Shown here: in pieces, positions 36,209-44,035 of the stretch | How positions within the stretch are numbered: the first letter of the stretch is position 1 | Layout: every line of letters begins with the position of its first letter | Source: an uncultured Clostridia bacterium | GTDB lineage: Bacteria > Bacillota > Clostridia > Christensenellales > UBA1242 | Assembly: GCA_944384415.1 (NCBI GenBank) | Contig: CALWTF010000003.1 | Coordinates: forward strand, 1 to 64,000 | Reading direction: 5' to 3' | Length of the DNA: 64,000 nt | Translations under genes and position numbers: made by a program | The notes under the pieces: generated by a model | What the model saw: the letters and a program-made list of their open reading frames with translations, nothing else | What the model was told of the DNA's origin: nothing | The model's database searches: none

Positions 36209-37834
36209 ATGGATAAAAAAAGAAATGTGCTTATAGGTTGTGCGTGGACATATGCAAACAGTGATATTCATTTAGGACATATTTGTGCCTATATAAGTGG
36301 TGATGTTTTGGCAAGATATCATCGTGCTAAAGGTGATAATGTTGCAATGGTAAGTGGAACAGATTGTCACGGTACGCCTACAACAGAACGAGCAATTCGA
36401 GAAAAAACAACACCTAATGCAATTGTAGAAAAATATCATAGTCAATATGTTGAAGTTTTTAAAAAATTAGGGTTCTCTTACGATTGTTATACTTTGACTG
36501 CTACACCTTATCATCACGAAAAAGTTAAGGAAATGATTTTAAAATTACAAGAAAATAATTTTCTTTACCCAAAAACCGAACAAGCATCTTATTGTCCAAA
36601 ATGTGGTAAATTTGTTTATGATAGAGAAGTTGAAGTTGTATGTCCAAAATGTGGTGCTATAAGTAAAGGGGACCAGTGCGGTTCTTGTGATTATGTTTTT
36701 CAAACTAAAGATTTATTAAAAGCTAAGTGCAGAATTTGTGGGAGTGAAACTGAGATAAAAGAGAATACAAATCTTTATTTTAAACTTTCAACATTAGAAG
36801 AACAGTTAGAGGAACATTTTAATAATTGTAAAAATAATTGGCGTAAAAACACTGTTAATGAAACTCAAAAGTTTTTGATGGAAGGTTTACACGATAGAGC
36901 TGTAACTAGAGATTTGAATTGGGGTGTAGAAGTTCCTTTTGAAGGCTTTGATGACAAAAGAATTTATGTTTGGGTGGAAGCAGTTTGGGGATATGTAACC
37001 GCTACAATGAAGTATTGTGAAGAAAATGGGCTTGATTGGAAAGATTGGTGGATTGACCATAAAGATGGCACAAATAAAATGTATATGTGTCATGGAAAAG
37101 ATAATATTGTTTTTCATACAATCATTTTTCCTGCACTTTTGCTTGCAACTAAACAAAATATGTTTTTACCAAATGTTTGTGTTTCTGTTGAATTTTTGAA
37201 CGCAAAAGGTGAAAAAATGAGTAAAAGCAAGGGCAATGGTTTAACAATGGTAAACATTTTAAACAGATTTGACCCAGATAGTATTCGATATTTTTGTATA
37301 GCAAATGGCCCTGAAAAGAAAGATTCAGACTTTAGTAGCGAAATTTTTATTTCACTTCATAATGGAGACATAGTAAATAAGTTTGGTAATTTTGTTAATA
37401 GAACTTTAAATTATAAAGGATTAAATGGTATTTTGCCTAATGGGGAAATTGACCCTTATATTAGAAAAAAATTTGAAGAAGTTTATGAAAACACAAGTAA
37501 ACTTATTGAAAATATATCATTTAAAGATGCATTAAGCCTAATAATTGATTTAGTTGAAGATTGCAATAAGTATTTTGACCAAAAAGAACCTTGGGTATTA
37601 TTTAAAAATGATGATAAAACTTTATTTAATAATGTTATTGCAACTTGTGTTTTTGCAATTGCAAATTTTTCAAATTTATTAATGCCTTTTATACCATTTA
37701 GTTGTGAAAAAATTAGAAAATATTTAAAAGTTAGTGATAATCCTGTTTGGAAAGTTATTGAATTTAATGGTGGAGAAAATTTTGGAAAGTTTGAACCATT
37801 ATTTAACAGACTTACAGAAAAAGATTTTGAATAA
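36209..37834 (+). CDS. metG: MetG, methionyl-tRNA synthetase without C-terminal dimerisation domain
   Basis: Class I synthetase for methionine. It has DIHLGHI (HIGH motif, about 18-24), the connective peptide with four CxxC pairs (CPKC, CPKC, CGSC and CRIC, about 126-176) as two zinc knuckles, WVEAVWGYVT, and EKMSKSKG near 333 as the KMSKS loop. The anticodon domain follows. At 541 residues it ends near the helical domain and lacks the EMAPII-like tRNA-binding tail found in many bacterial MetRS. The double-knuckle form resembles archaeal-type enzymes. It starts after TTCAGGAG. Confidence 0.94.
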   Translation: MDKKRNVLIGCAWTYANSDIHLGHICAYISGDVLARYHRAKGDNVAMVSGTDCHGTPTTERAIREKTTPNAIVEKYHSQYVEVFKKLGFSYDCYTLTATPYHHEKVKEMILKLQENNFLYPKTEQASYCPKCGKFVYDREVEVVCPKCGAISKGDQCGSCDYVFQTKDLLKAKCRICGSETEIKENTNLYFKLSTLEEQLEEHFNNCKNNWRKNTVNETQKFLMEGLHDRAVTRDLNWGVEVPFEGFDDKRIYVWVEAVWGYVTATMKYCEENGLDWKDWWIDHKDGTNKMYMCHGKDNIVFHTIIFPALLLATKQNMFLPNVCVSVEFLNAKGEKMSKSKGNGLTMVNILNRFDPDSIRYFCIANGPEKKDSDFSSEIFISLHNGDIVNKFGNFVNRTLNYKGLNGILPNGEIDPYIRKKFEEVYENTSKLIENISFKDALSLIIDLVEDCNKYFDQKEPWVLFKNDDKTLFNNVIATCVFAIANFSNLLMPFIPFSCEKIRKYLKVSDNPVWKVIEFNGGENFGKFEPLFNRLTEKDFE

Positions 37835-37876
37835 CTTGTTTCTTGAATAATTATTTCTCAAAGGTTTCATATTACA

Positions 37877-39448
37877 ATGAATGATTTGAAATATATAAAA
37901 AAATATTATGGGGAAAATTTTTCACATTTATGTCGTGAATTATTTCCAACAATTCTTGAAAACAAAGGATTACTTCCTATTATTTTAACAACTAAATTTG
38001 CTCCAAATAAATGTTTATACAATGATATATTAAATGAAGGTTTAATAGACGAATTTAAATCATTTATTTATAGTTTTGCTACAAATAGTGATAAAAAAAT
38101 AACATTACCTGAAAATAAAACACCACAAGAGTTGTTAGATGATGCTGGTTATATTTTATATCCAGAATGTAAAACAGAACAAGATATAGCTCAATTTAAA
38201 AAATATTATGAAAAAGATGAAATGCTTTGTACTTTTAATGGTGACAGATTAAAGCGATGTCGTGTTTGGTTTGCTATTAAAAAAGATGTTGAAAATATAA
38301 AACGAGAAAATTTTTGTAATCCTCAAAGACAAGATGAATATGGCACAAGTGTGATTAGTATTCAGTTTTCAAAAACAAAACCTTGTATCCTTTCTATAAA
38401 AAATAGATATAATCATAAGGTTAGTAATCCTGATGCAACTTTTGGAAATAATTTAGATAATATCATACCAGGTTTAACCGATGCTTTTGCTCGGGAATAT
38501 GATTTAGATTTGATAGATGGTATAACTAGAAAGTTTAATATTGAAAATTATATACTTGCAAGCGATGGTCGTTTTTATAAAAGTAATGTTGAAAGGAATA
38601 ATATACACTATTGTTGTAATAATTATGTTATTAAAGATGGAGTAGCTGAACAACTTGATAAAAATCGTTTTGTATTAATTGATGAATATGTTATAGATAA
38701 AAAAGAAAAAAAAGTAATGTTATTTGATTCTGGATTAAAATGTAAACAAGATGCTTTTATTGAAAGCTTGGGTGAAATATATGATATTATCATAATTTCT
38801 AAAAAAAATGATTGTTTAATTAAAATTTTATCTAATACTGGTGAAACAAAAATTGTTAGTTCTGAGAATGCAATTTTAGAGTATGAAAATAACAGCATAA
38901 AAAGTATTGGAGATGGTTTTTTATCATATAATAAAAATTTAAAAAATTTTGAAGCACAAAATTTAGAAAATGTAGGTTTAGATTTTTTATTTTATAATAA
39001 GGCTTTAAAAAACATTAATTTGCCAAATATTAAAAACTTAGGAGAATGTTTTTTATCACAGAATGAACATTTAATTAACTTAAATATGCCGAAATTAGAA
39101 GAGGTTGGCAATTATTTTTTGCAACACAACATATTTTTAGAAAAATTAAATTTACCAAACATAAAAAAAATTGGTAGTATGTTTTTGTGTAATAATGTTA
39201 TATTAAACGAATTTACTGCACCAAAACTAGAAGAGGTAGGGCAAGATTTTTTAAAAATTAATGAAAATTTGAAACTATTAAATTTACCTAATTTAAAAAA
39301 AGTTGGAGATGATTTTTTAAGTTCGAATAAAATACTAGAAGGTTTTATTGCACCCAATATAAAAACAACAGGAGAAAATTTTTTATTAAGAACAATATAT
39401 ATAGATAAATCGGTTTTTAATGAAAGTAATTGTTCTATGATAAAATAA
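37877..39448 (+). CDS. Leucine-rich repeat protein with 22-residue units and unknown N-terminal domain
   Basis: A 523-residue protein. Residues 1-340 form an unrecognised domain containing a conserved-looking segment TSVISIQFSKTKPCILSIKNRYNHKVSNPDATFGNNLDNI, broken here into shorter pieces for reading. The C-terminal part holds seven full 22-residue repeats and one partial, with consensus VGxxFLxxNxxLxxLNLPxLKK. Such short BspA-type repeats usually bind proteins. No signal peptide or membrane helix is seen, so it is probably cytoplasmic. Its ribosome-binding site is weak (AAAGG 12 bases before ATG), and it begins 42 bases after metG. Confidence 0.65.
   Translation: MNDLKYIKKYYGENFSHLCRELFPTILENKGLLPIILTTKFAPNKCLYNDILNEGLIDEFKSFIYSFATNSDKKITLPENKTPQELLDDAGYILYPECKTEQDIAQFKKYYEKDEMLCTFNGDRLKRCRVWFAIKKDVENIKRENFCNPQRQDEYGTSVISIQFSKTKPCILSIKNRYNHKVSNPDATFGNNLDNIIPGLTDAFAREYDLDLIDGITRKFNIENYILASDGRFYKSNVERNNIHYCCNNYVIKDGVAEQLDKNRFVLIDEYVIDKKEKKVMLFDSGLKCKQDAFIESLGEIYDIIIISKKNDCLIKILSNTGETKIVSSENAILEYENNSIKSIGDGFLSYNKNLKNFEAQNLENVGLDFLFYNKALKNINLPNIKNLGECFLSQNEHLINLNMPKLEEVGNYFLQHNIFLEKLNLPNIKKIGSMFLCNNVILNEFTAPKLEEVGQDFLKINENLKLLNLPNLKKVGDDFLSSNKILEGFIAPNIKTTGENFLLRTIYIDKSVFNESNCSMIK
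38906..39400 (+). repeat. Leucine-rich repeat array, 66-base period
   Basis: Seven in-frame 66-base units run 38906-39367 plus a partial unit. They encode I/V-G-x-x-FL-x-x-N-x-x-L-x-x-L-N-L-P-N-L-K-K. Protein conservation is far higher than DNA identity between units, so the array is old. Confidence 0.8.
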
Positions 39449-39463
39449 ATAGTTTATTAATTG

Positions 39464-39508
39464 CTATATAAAAAAAGATGTTAAAATTAAAACATCTTTT
39501 TTATATAT
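39464..39508. terminator. Bidirectional terminator between the repeat protein and the phosphodiesterase genes
   Basis: AAAAAAGATGTT / AACATCTTTTTT stem extended by TATATA pairs, with A on one side and T on the other. It ends both convergent genes. Confidence 0.88.
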
Positions 39509-40662
39509 TATTTTTTTACATAATGTAGAATAAGCGGAGTAACCATTTCTTCTTTTGTTAAACCGCCGTGTGAACCCAATGTTTGTTTTTTAGGAAGTTT
39601 ATATAAAGTTGAACAAAACAAATTAGCTTCATCAACACTTATTAGCCAAAAGTCACCTATAAAATCATCTATTTTAGGATGGGGAGTGCCATAACCAAAC
39701 AAATTCATTTCTAATATTTGTTTTTTACTTAATAATATAAACTTATCCCCAAAATGTTTTTTTATTAATTTTTTAAACAAATTTTGTTTGTCATTTTTAA
39801 TAAAAAGATTAAAAGCACGGGCACCTCCAGTTGGAGGCATAAGTAAAGTATCCATTATATCAGGAAAATCACTCAAATCAATAACTTCAGTTGTTTCAAA
39901 TTGTCCGTGGTCAGCAGATATTATAAATAAAGTGTCTTTACAATTTGTTGACAAAACTGAAAGTTGAGCATCTATATCAAGCAGTTTATCTGTTGTTTCA
40001 CTGCTATAAGGCCCTGTTTTATGCATTGTGTCATCTGGATGATTATGATACGCATAAATAACTTTTTTTTCATTTGTACTACAAAGTGTTTTTATCAGTG
40101 TGCACATTTCATCAAAATTGTCATAGGTTAGTTGAGATGGGCCATAGATATCTCGTGCTTCTGGTGGACAAATTGCATATGTTCTTATATTTTCGTTATT
40201 TTCTTGAATTTTTTCTAATATATGAGTATAAGGTAGAACTGTTGATGCAATGTGTTGTTTTACAACAGGTTTTCGAGAATAAGCATTAGTATTCAAATAT
40301 AAATTAACAGCTTCTCCAACTTCTTTAAAATACAAAAACAAAGATAACCAACCGTGTTCAATTGGATATAATCCAGTTTTAAAACTCATTGTTGCAGCTG
40401 TTGTTGTGCTAGGAAAAATAGAAGACATTTCACAAACATAATTTTTTCGCAAAAACGATTTTTCTGGTAAATGAAATTCCAAAATATTTTTACCCATACC
40501 ATCAAGTACTAAAATTACTATATTTTTTGGATTTTTTTTAAGTGCTTCATCAACATATGGTTGTGTTTTATGTTTAGTATCTACCCCAAATTTTTTTGCT
40601 ACAGAACTAATAAGATTTACTGCACAATTTTCATAATTGGGGAAATGTGGTTTATTTATCAT
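39508..40662 (-). CDS. Alkaline phosphatase superfamily phosphodiesterase
   Basis: The 384-residue protein has the alkaline-phosphatase/nucleotide pyrophosphatase layout. ILVLDGMGKN (about 51-60) gives the first metal Asp, then FPSTTTAATMSFKTGLYP with the catalytic Thr. AYHNHPDDTMHKTGP and ISADHGQFE provide Asp/His metal ligands, and a late GSHGG has another His. This is the type I phosphodiesterase family (PF01663). The substrate is unknown. There is no signal peptide, so it acts in the cytoplasm. It overlaps the GGCT-like gene upstream by 4 bases, so the two are coupled. Confidence 0.85.
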   Translation of the reverse strand: MINKPHFPNYENCAVNLISSVAKKFGVDTKHKTQPYVDEALKKNPKNIVILVLDGMGKNILEFHLPEKSFLRKNYVCEMSSIFPSTTTAATMSFKTGLYPIEHGWLSLFLYFKEVGEAVNLYLNTNAYSRKPVVKQHIASTVLPYTHILEKIQENNENIRTYAICPPEARDIYGPSQLTYDNFDEMCTLIKTLCSTNEKKVIYAYHNHPDDTMHKTGPYSSETTDKLLDIDAQLSVLSTNCKDTLFIISADHGQFETTEVIDLSDFPDIMDTLLMPPTGGARAFNLFIKNDKQNLFKKLIKKHFGDKFILLSKKQILEMNLFGYGTPHPKIDDFIGDFWLISVDEANLFCSTLYKLPKKQTLGSHGGLTKEEMVTPLILHYVKK

Positions 40663-41111
40663 TTTATATCCTTAACTTGATTATATGCATTGTCAATAAT
40701 GTCTTGGTCAAAGTCTGCTTCCCAATACGCATTATGCAATGCTTTTAAATATGCTTCACCAGGAACATTAGGTGGTAGTTTTTGTTTTAAAATATAAATC
40801 CAACCTTTTACTTTTTGCCCATTAAAAATAGCATGAGCTTTTAATTTTTTATATTTGTAAGGGAATTTTTCAAAATTATCAATGGTGAAACGAGCTTCTG
40901 GTTGAACTTCATAAATTGCAACAGGTAACTCACTATTTCGTTTTTTAACTAAATTTGCTATTGCGTGTCGTTTAAACCCTTCAAATTTTAATTCATAATC
41001 AAGCAAAGTTCCATATCCTAATAAAACCGAGTTATCACAATGTGAAAGCATTTGTGATTGTGCAATATTTGTACCATATGCAAATAACAAAATTTTTTCT
41101 TGTTTTGGCAT
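40659..41111 (-). CDS. Gamma-glutamylcyclotransferase-like (AIG2/GGCT) protein
   Basis: The 150-residue protein starts with the hallmark FAYGTNIAQSQM (YGxN type) near residue 10, and carries VAIYEVQPEARFTIDNFEKFPYKYKKL, whose D-x-x-E pattern includes the acid residue expected for catalysis. This family cleaves gamma-glutamyl bonds, for example in antibiotic or amine metabolism, with 5-oxoproline release. The substrate here is unknown. The minus-strand leader has AAAAAAGGAGTTAATATG. It is coupled to the phosphodiesterase gene that follows. Confidence 0.78.
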   Translation of the reverse strand: MPKQEKILLFAYGTNIAQSQMLSHCDNSVLLGYGTLLDYELKFEGFKRHAIANLVKKRNSELPVAIYEVQPEARFTIDNFEKFPYKYKKLKAHAIFNGQKVKGWIYILKQKLPPNVPGEAYLKALHNAYWEADFDQDIIDNAYNQVKDIK

Positions 41112-41257
41112 ATTAACTCCTTTTTTTGTGATTTATAAATTTATTTTAAGTAATTTAAATTTTATTAATCATATTATATTATAATTAAAAAAATAAAAAA
41201 AGTCTAATAAATAAAATATATTTATTAAGGTGTTTAAATATTTGATAAATTATTTAG

Positions 41258-41287
41258 TTGCAAATATTGTTCTAGTTGTGATATAAT
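41258..41287 (+). promoter_or_regulatory. Promoter giving a near-leaderless transcript of the YfcE-type gene
   Basis: TTGCAA at 41258, 18-base spacer, TATAAT at 41282-41287. Transcription is expected at about 41294, one base before ATG 41295, with no ribosome-binding site. Confidence 0.55.
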
Positions 41288-41294
41288 GATAAAT

Positions 41295-41765
41295 ATGAAG
41301 ATTTTAGTTGTTTCTGATTCGCATACTCACATAAAAGAAATACAAATGGCAATTGATAGAACTAATCCTGAAATGCTAATATTTTTAGGTGATGGTGTTG
41401 ATGATTTAAAACACATTACTTTACCAAAAAATTGTAAAATTGAAGCCGTTGTGGGGAATAATGATTTTGAAAACACTGAGTATCCAATTTGGAAAATAGT
41501 TGAAGTTTTAAATCATAAAATCTTCATAACACACGGTCATACTTTTTTTGTGCCACAGGGTGTTTTGTTTATTGCGGACCAAGCTAAAAAACTTAATTGT
41601 GAAATGGCACTTTTTGGTCATACACATCATCGCTTTAATGAAACAATATATGGGGTAAAATGTGTTAATCCTGGTTGTATTTGTGGGCAATTCGATATAA
41701 TTCAAAGTTATGTTGTGTTAAATGTTTCAAAAAATAATATAAAAATTGATTTTTTTGAAATTTAA
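41295..41765 (+). CDS. YfcE/MJ0936-type metallophosphoesterase
   Basis: The sequence begins MKILVVSDSHTH, the family start with D-x-H, then GDGVDDL, VVGNND, THGH and FGHTHHRFN, all di-metal ligands of calcineurin-like enzymes. The 157-residue length from this start is normal for YfcE/YsnB-type phosphodiesterases. The ATG 41295 is preferred to the in-frame ATG 41286, which lies inside the -10 box. Family members hydrolyse phosphodiester model substrates; the physiological substrate is unknown. Confidence 0.9.
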   Translation: MKILVVSDSHTHIKEIQMAIDRTNPEMLIFLGDGVDDLKHITLPKNCKIEAVVGNNDFENTEYPIWKIVEVLNHKIFITHGHTFFVPQGVLFIADQAKKLNCEMALFGHTHHRFNETIYGVKCVNPGCICGQFDIIQSYVVLNVSKNNIKIDFFEI

Positions 41766-41796
41766 TTAATTTTTTTATGTTTAATCATAAAATTAT

Positions 41797-41870
41797 GCAG
41801 GTATAGTTTAGTGGTAGAACATCAGCTTCCCAAGCTGAATATGAGGGTTCGATTCCCTTTACCTGCTCCA
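41797..41870 (+). tRNA. tRNA-Gly(CCC)
   Basis: Cloverleaf: acceptor GCAGGTA / TACCTGC, D-arm with GTTTAGTGGTAGAAC, anticodon stem TCAGC / GCTGA with loop TTCCCAA (anticodon CCC), T-arm AGGGTTCGATTCCCT, discriminator T and encoded CCA. U73 and the stem sequence support glycine identity. Confidence 0.95.
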
Positions 41871-42003
41871 TTATTGTTTGTGAAATATGTTTTACAAATT
41901 TCTAGTTAAATTTTATGTTTAAACCTGTAAAAAATTTTAATATATTGCAAGTGTTTTATTAATTAAAACTATTTTCAAAATTTTAATTATGTGAGGTGTA
42001 TGT

Positions 42004-43029
42004 TTGCAAAAAAATGAATTTATAGATTTTGTTAGCAAAAAATTAAAACAAGGTGAAAATGTTAATGCGAAGTTTGATTTAGATGGTATAACTTATGAAA
42101 TTAATTTTATTGCTTCAAATCCTGAAAAGGGAATTAATATCCCAGCTATAATAGCTGTTCCGTTAGTTGAAAACATAAATAACCAAATTATGTTACAAGC
42201 TAATAATTTGGAAACAAACGATTTAACTCAACTTTTATCGCAATCGTTACAAACAGGTGCTGCCATAGCAAAACAAACCCAATTTAAACCTTGTCCAATT
42301 GTTGTTCCTGTTTTACCAAGTGAGAAAAATGGTCCATATTATCAACAACTTTCAAAAGAATGTTTTGATTTATCCAGCACTGATATAAATTATCGGTTAG
42401 ATGAACAAGTTGTAAATGTTATAAATTTAGCAAAACATATTTTAAAAGACAAACATAAAGTTGAGGCAAAAGAAAAAATTTTTTTAAACGGCTATTCTAG
42501 TTCTGGTGTTTTTGCACAAAGGTTTTCATTGATACACCCTGAATTAATAGAATCAGCTTGCATAGGTGGTGCTAGTGGAAGTATTCCCGTACCATCGGAA
42601 AAAATTGAATATCCTATTGGAATCAAAGACTATGAAAATTTGTTTAATAAAAAATTTGATTACGAGGCATATTCTGCTATTAAATTTAGATATTATGTAG
42701 GGGAATTTGAAACAGTTACAAAATCTGAATCTAGATATGATGAAAATAATATGCCTGCACCTATGCACGATATGAGTTATTTTAATAGGAGTGTGCCTTT
42801 TGAGGTTGGGCAAAAGCAACGCGAATTGTTTGGTAAAGAAATGTTTGAAAGAGCGAATAATACAGTTGAATATTTACACAATTTAGGAATTAATATTTCA
42901 CATTTTGTTATTAACGGTAGAATGCACAGCAATAATAAAAATGGTATTGGGGTTAATGAATTGGGTGATAGGTTTATTAGAGATTGTTATAAACAAAGCT
43001 TTTCAAAAGAAATGGAAAGAATTAAATAA
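42004..43029 (+). CDS. Alpha/beta-hydrolase-like protein
   Basis: The 341-residue protein starts with TTG after GTGAGGTG. The nucleophile elbow NGYSSSG (about 164-170) fits G-x-S-x-G, followed by AQRFSLIHPELIESACIGGASG, as in PHB-depolymerase or esterase folds. A later HSNNKNGIGVN could supply the catalytic His. Asp placement is unclear. There is no signal peptide. The substrate is unknown. It lies about 130 bases after tRNA-Gly and seems to be its own unit. Confidence 0.72.
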   Translation: MQKNEFIDFVSKKLKQGENVNAKFDLDGITYEINFIASNPEKGINIPAIIAVPLVENINNQIMLQANNLETNDLTQLLSQSLQTGAAIAKQTQFKPCPIVVPVLPSEKNGPYYQQLSKECFDLSSTDINYRLDEQVVNVINLAKHILKDKHKVEAKEKIFLNGYSSSGVFAQRFSLIHPELIESACIGGASGSIPVPSEKIEYPIGIKDYENLFNKKFDYEAYSAIKFRYYVGEFETVTKSESRYDENNMPAPMHDMSYFNRSVPFEVGQKQRELFGKEMFERANNTVEYLHNLGINISHFVINGRMHSNNKNGIGVNELGDRFIRDCYKQSFSKEMERIK

Positions 43030-43035
43030 ATATTA

Positions 43036-43070
43036 AAAAATGCAATATTAAATATTGCATTTTAATTTTT
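43036..43070. terminator. Bidirectional terminator between the hydrolase and HAD genes
   Basis: AAAATGCAATATT / AATATTGCATTTT hairpin with A and T flanks, reading into the convergent HAD gene. Confidence 0.75.
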
Positions 43071-43706
43071 AGTTAGGTTTTCAATATAATTATAAATTTT
43101 TTTAAAACTTTTAAAGCAAGTGTAATTTTTTAGTTTAGTGTTTATTCCAATAAAATTTAATCCACAATTTTCTGCTAAACCTGAATCGTTTGAAGAATCT
43201 CCAATTACAATCGAATCAGAAGAGATTTTATCATTAATTTCTTTTTCAATGATTTCAACAACTTTTTTATTTGGTTTTTTAATATCATCAAATTCATAAG
43301 TTCTTTTAAAAACATATTTAAAATATTTTTTTATATCGAATTTGTCTAAAACAAAATCAACCCATTTAGGGCTAGAATTTGAAACTAATATAATAGGAAT
43401 TTTAATATTTTTTAAAAAATCAATTGTATCTTTTTTAATTTTTATTTTTCCTTGATTGTATTTTTTAACATAAACTTCAAATTCAATATCGTTTAAGTTT
43501 TTATACCAAGTTTCATATGTTTTTATGTTTATGTTTAGTAATTCTAGTCTAGTACTTCTAGTTTTAAATTTAGGGTTAAAAAATATTTTTTTTGGATTTT
43601 TAACATTGTTAAATTTCAACCATTCAATCATTAAATTATTATATCTGTTTTTATAATTATGAATTGTTATAGTGTCTTCCAAATCTATTAAAATATATCT
43701 ACTCAA
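43062..43706 (-). CDS. HAD-superfamily hydrolase with Asp-to-Glu change in motif I
   Basis: The 214-residue protein has HAD motifs: motif I LIDLEDTI (residues 6-13), where the nucleophile Asp is present but the second Asp of DxDxT is Glu; motif II ILVSNSSP; motif III Lys in KKPNKK; and motif IV VIGDSSND. It is rich in Lys, Asn and Ile and looks like a cytosolic phosphatase. The Glu may alter proton transfer and lower or change activity. The minus-strand leader before ATG contains AGGAG. Confidence 0.8.
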   Translation of the reverse strand: MSRYILIDLEDTITIHNYKNRYNNLMIEWLKFNNVKNPKKIFFNPKFKTRSTRLELLNINIKTYETWYKNLNDIEFEVYVKKYNQGKIKIKKDTIDFLKNIKIPIILVSNSSPKWVDFVLDKFDIKKYFKYVFKRTYEFDDIKKPNKKVVEIIEKEINDKISSDSIVIGDSSNDSGLAENCGLNFIGINTKLKNYTCFKSFKKIYNYIENLTKN

Positions 43707-43834
43707 ATTGTTCTCCTAAAAAATTTGTGTGTTTAATATATCATATTTATTTGTTAGTATGCAATAAATTATTTAAAAAATTTATAAAAAAGTTATAAAT
43801 TATGATATTTTTTTAACAAAAATTAAAATTGGTA

Positions 43835-43863
43835 TTGACTTGATGATTTTTTTATGTTAAATT
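43835..43863 (+). promoter_or_regulatory. Promoter of the ABC exporter leader
   Basis: TTGACT at 43835, 17-base spacer, TAAATT at 43858-43863. Confidence 0.65.
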
Positions 43864-43895
43864 AATATTAATTAAGAAAAAAGGAGGTCATTCGT

Positions 43896-43967
43896 ATGTT
43901 TTATGCTATAATAAATAGTAATTCACAATTTAATTTAATAAAAATGACATACGAATGGTTTTCGTAA
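43896..43967 (+). CDS. 23-codon leader peptide of the ABC exporter attenuator
   Basis: The ORF has ATG 43896, eight bases after AGGAGG (43882-43887), and stops at 43965. The peptide begins MFYAIINSNSQF and ends MTYEWFS. Its start lies in segment 1 and its end in segment 2 of the attenuator, the arrangement expected of a control peptide. It could instead be a peptide exported by the transporter, but no double-Gly leader or Cys pattern is present. It is shorter than normal annotation limits. Confidence 0.68.
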   Translation: MFYAIINSNSQFNLIKMTYEWFS

Positions 43968-43980
43968 GTTGCTTTTTATA

Positions 43981-43997
43981 CTATAAATAATTTATAG
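43981..43997 (+). promoter_or_regulatory. Spacer hairpin between leader ORF and attenuator stem
   Basis: CTATAAA / TTTATAG stem with a TAA loop, between segments 2 and 3. Confidence 0.55.
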
Positions 43998-44035
43998 ATT
44001 ATAAAGAACCTTTCGTATGTTACGGGGGGTTCTTT

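Noticed and set aside
42000-42017. Five-codon ORF ATGTTTGCAAAAAAATGA overlapping the hydrolase start
   Set aside because: It overlaps the TTG start out of frame and is explained by chance. The TTG has the better fit to the ribosome-binding site and family length.
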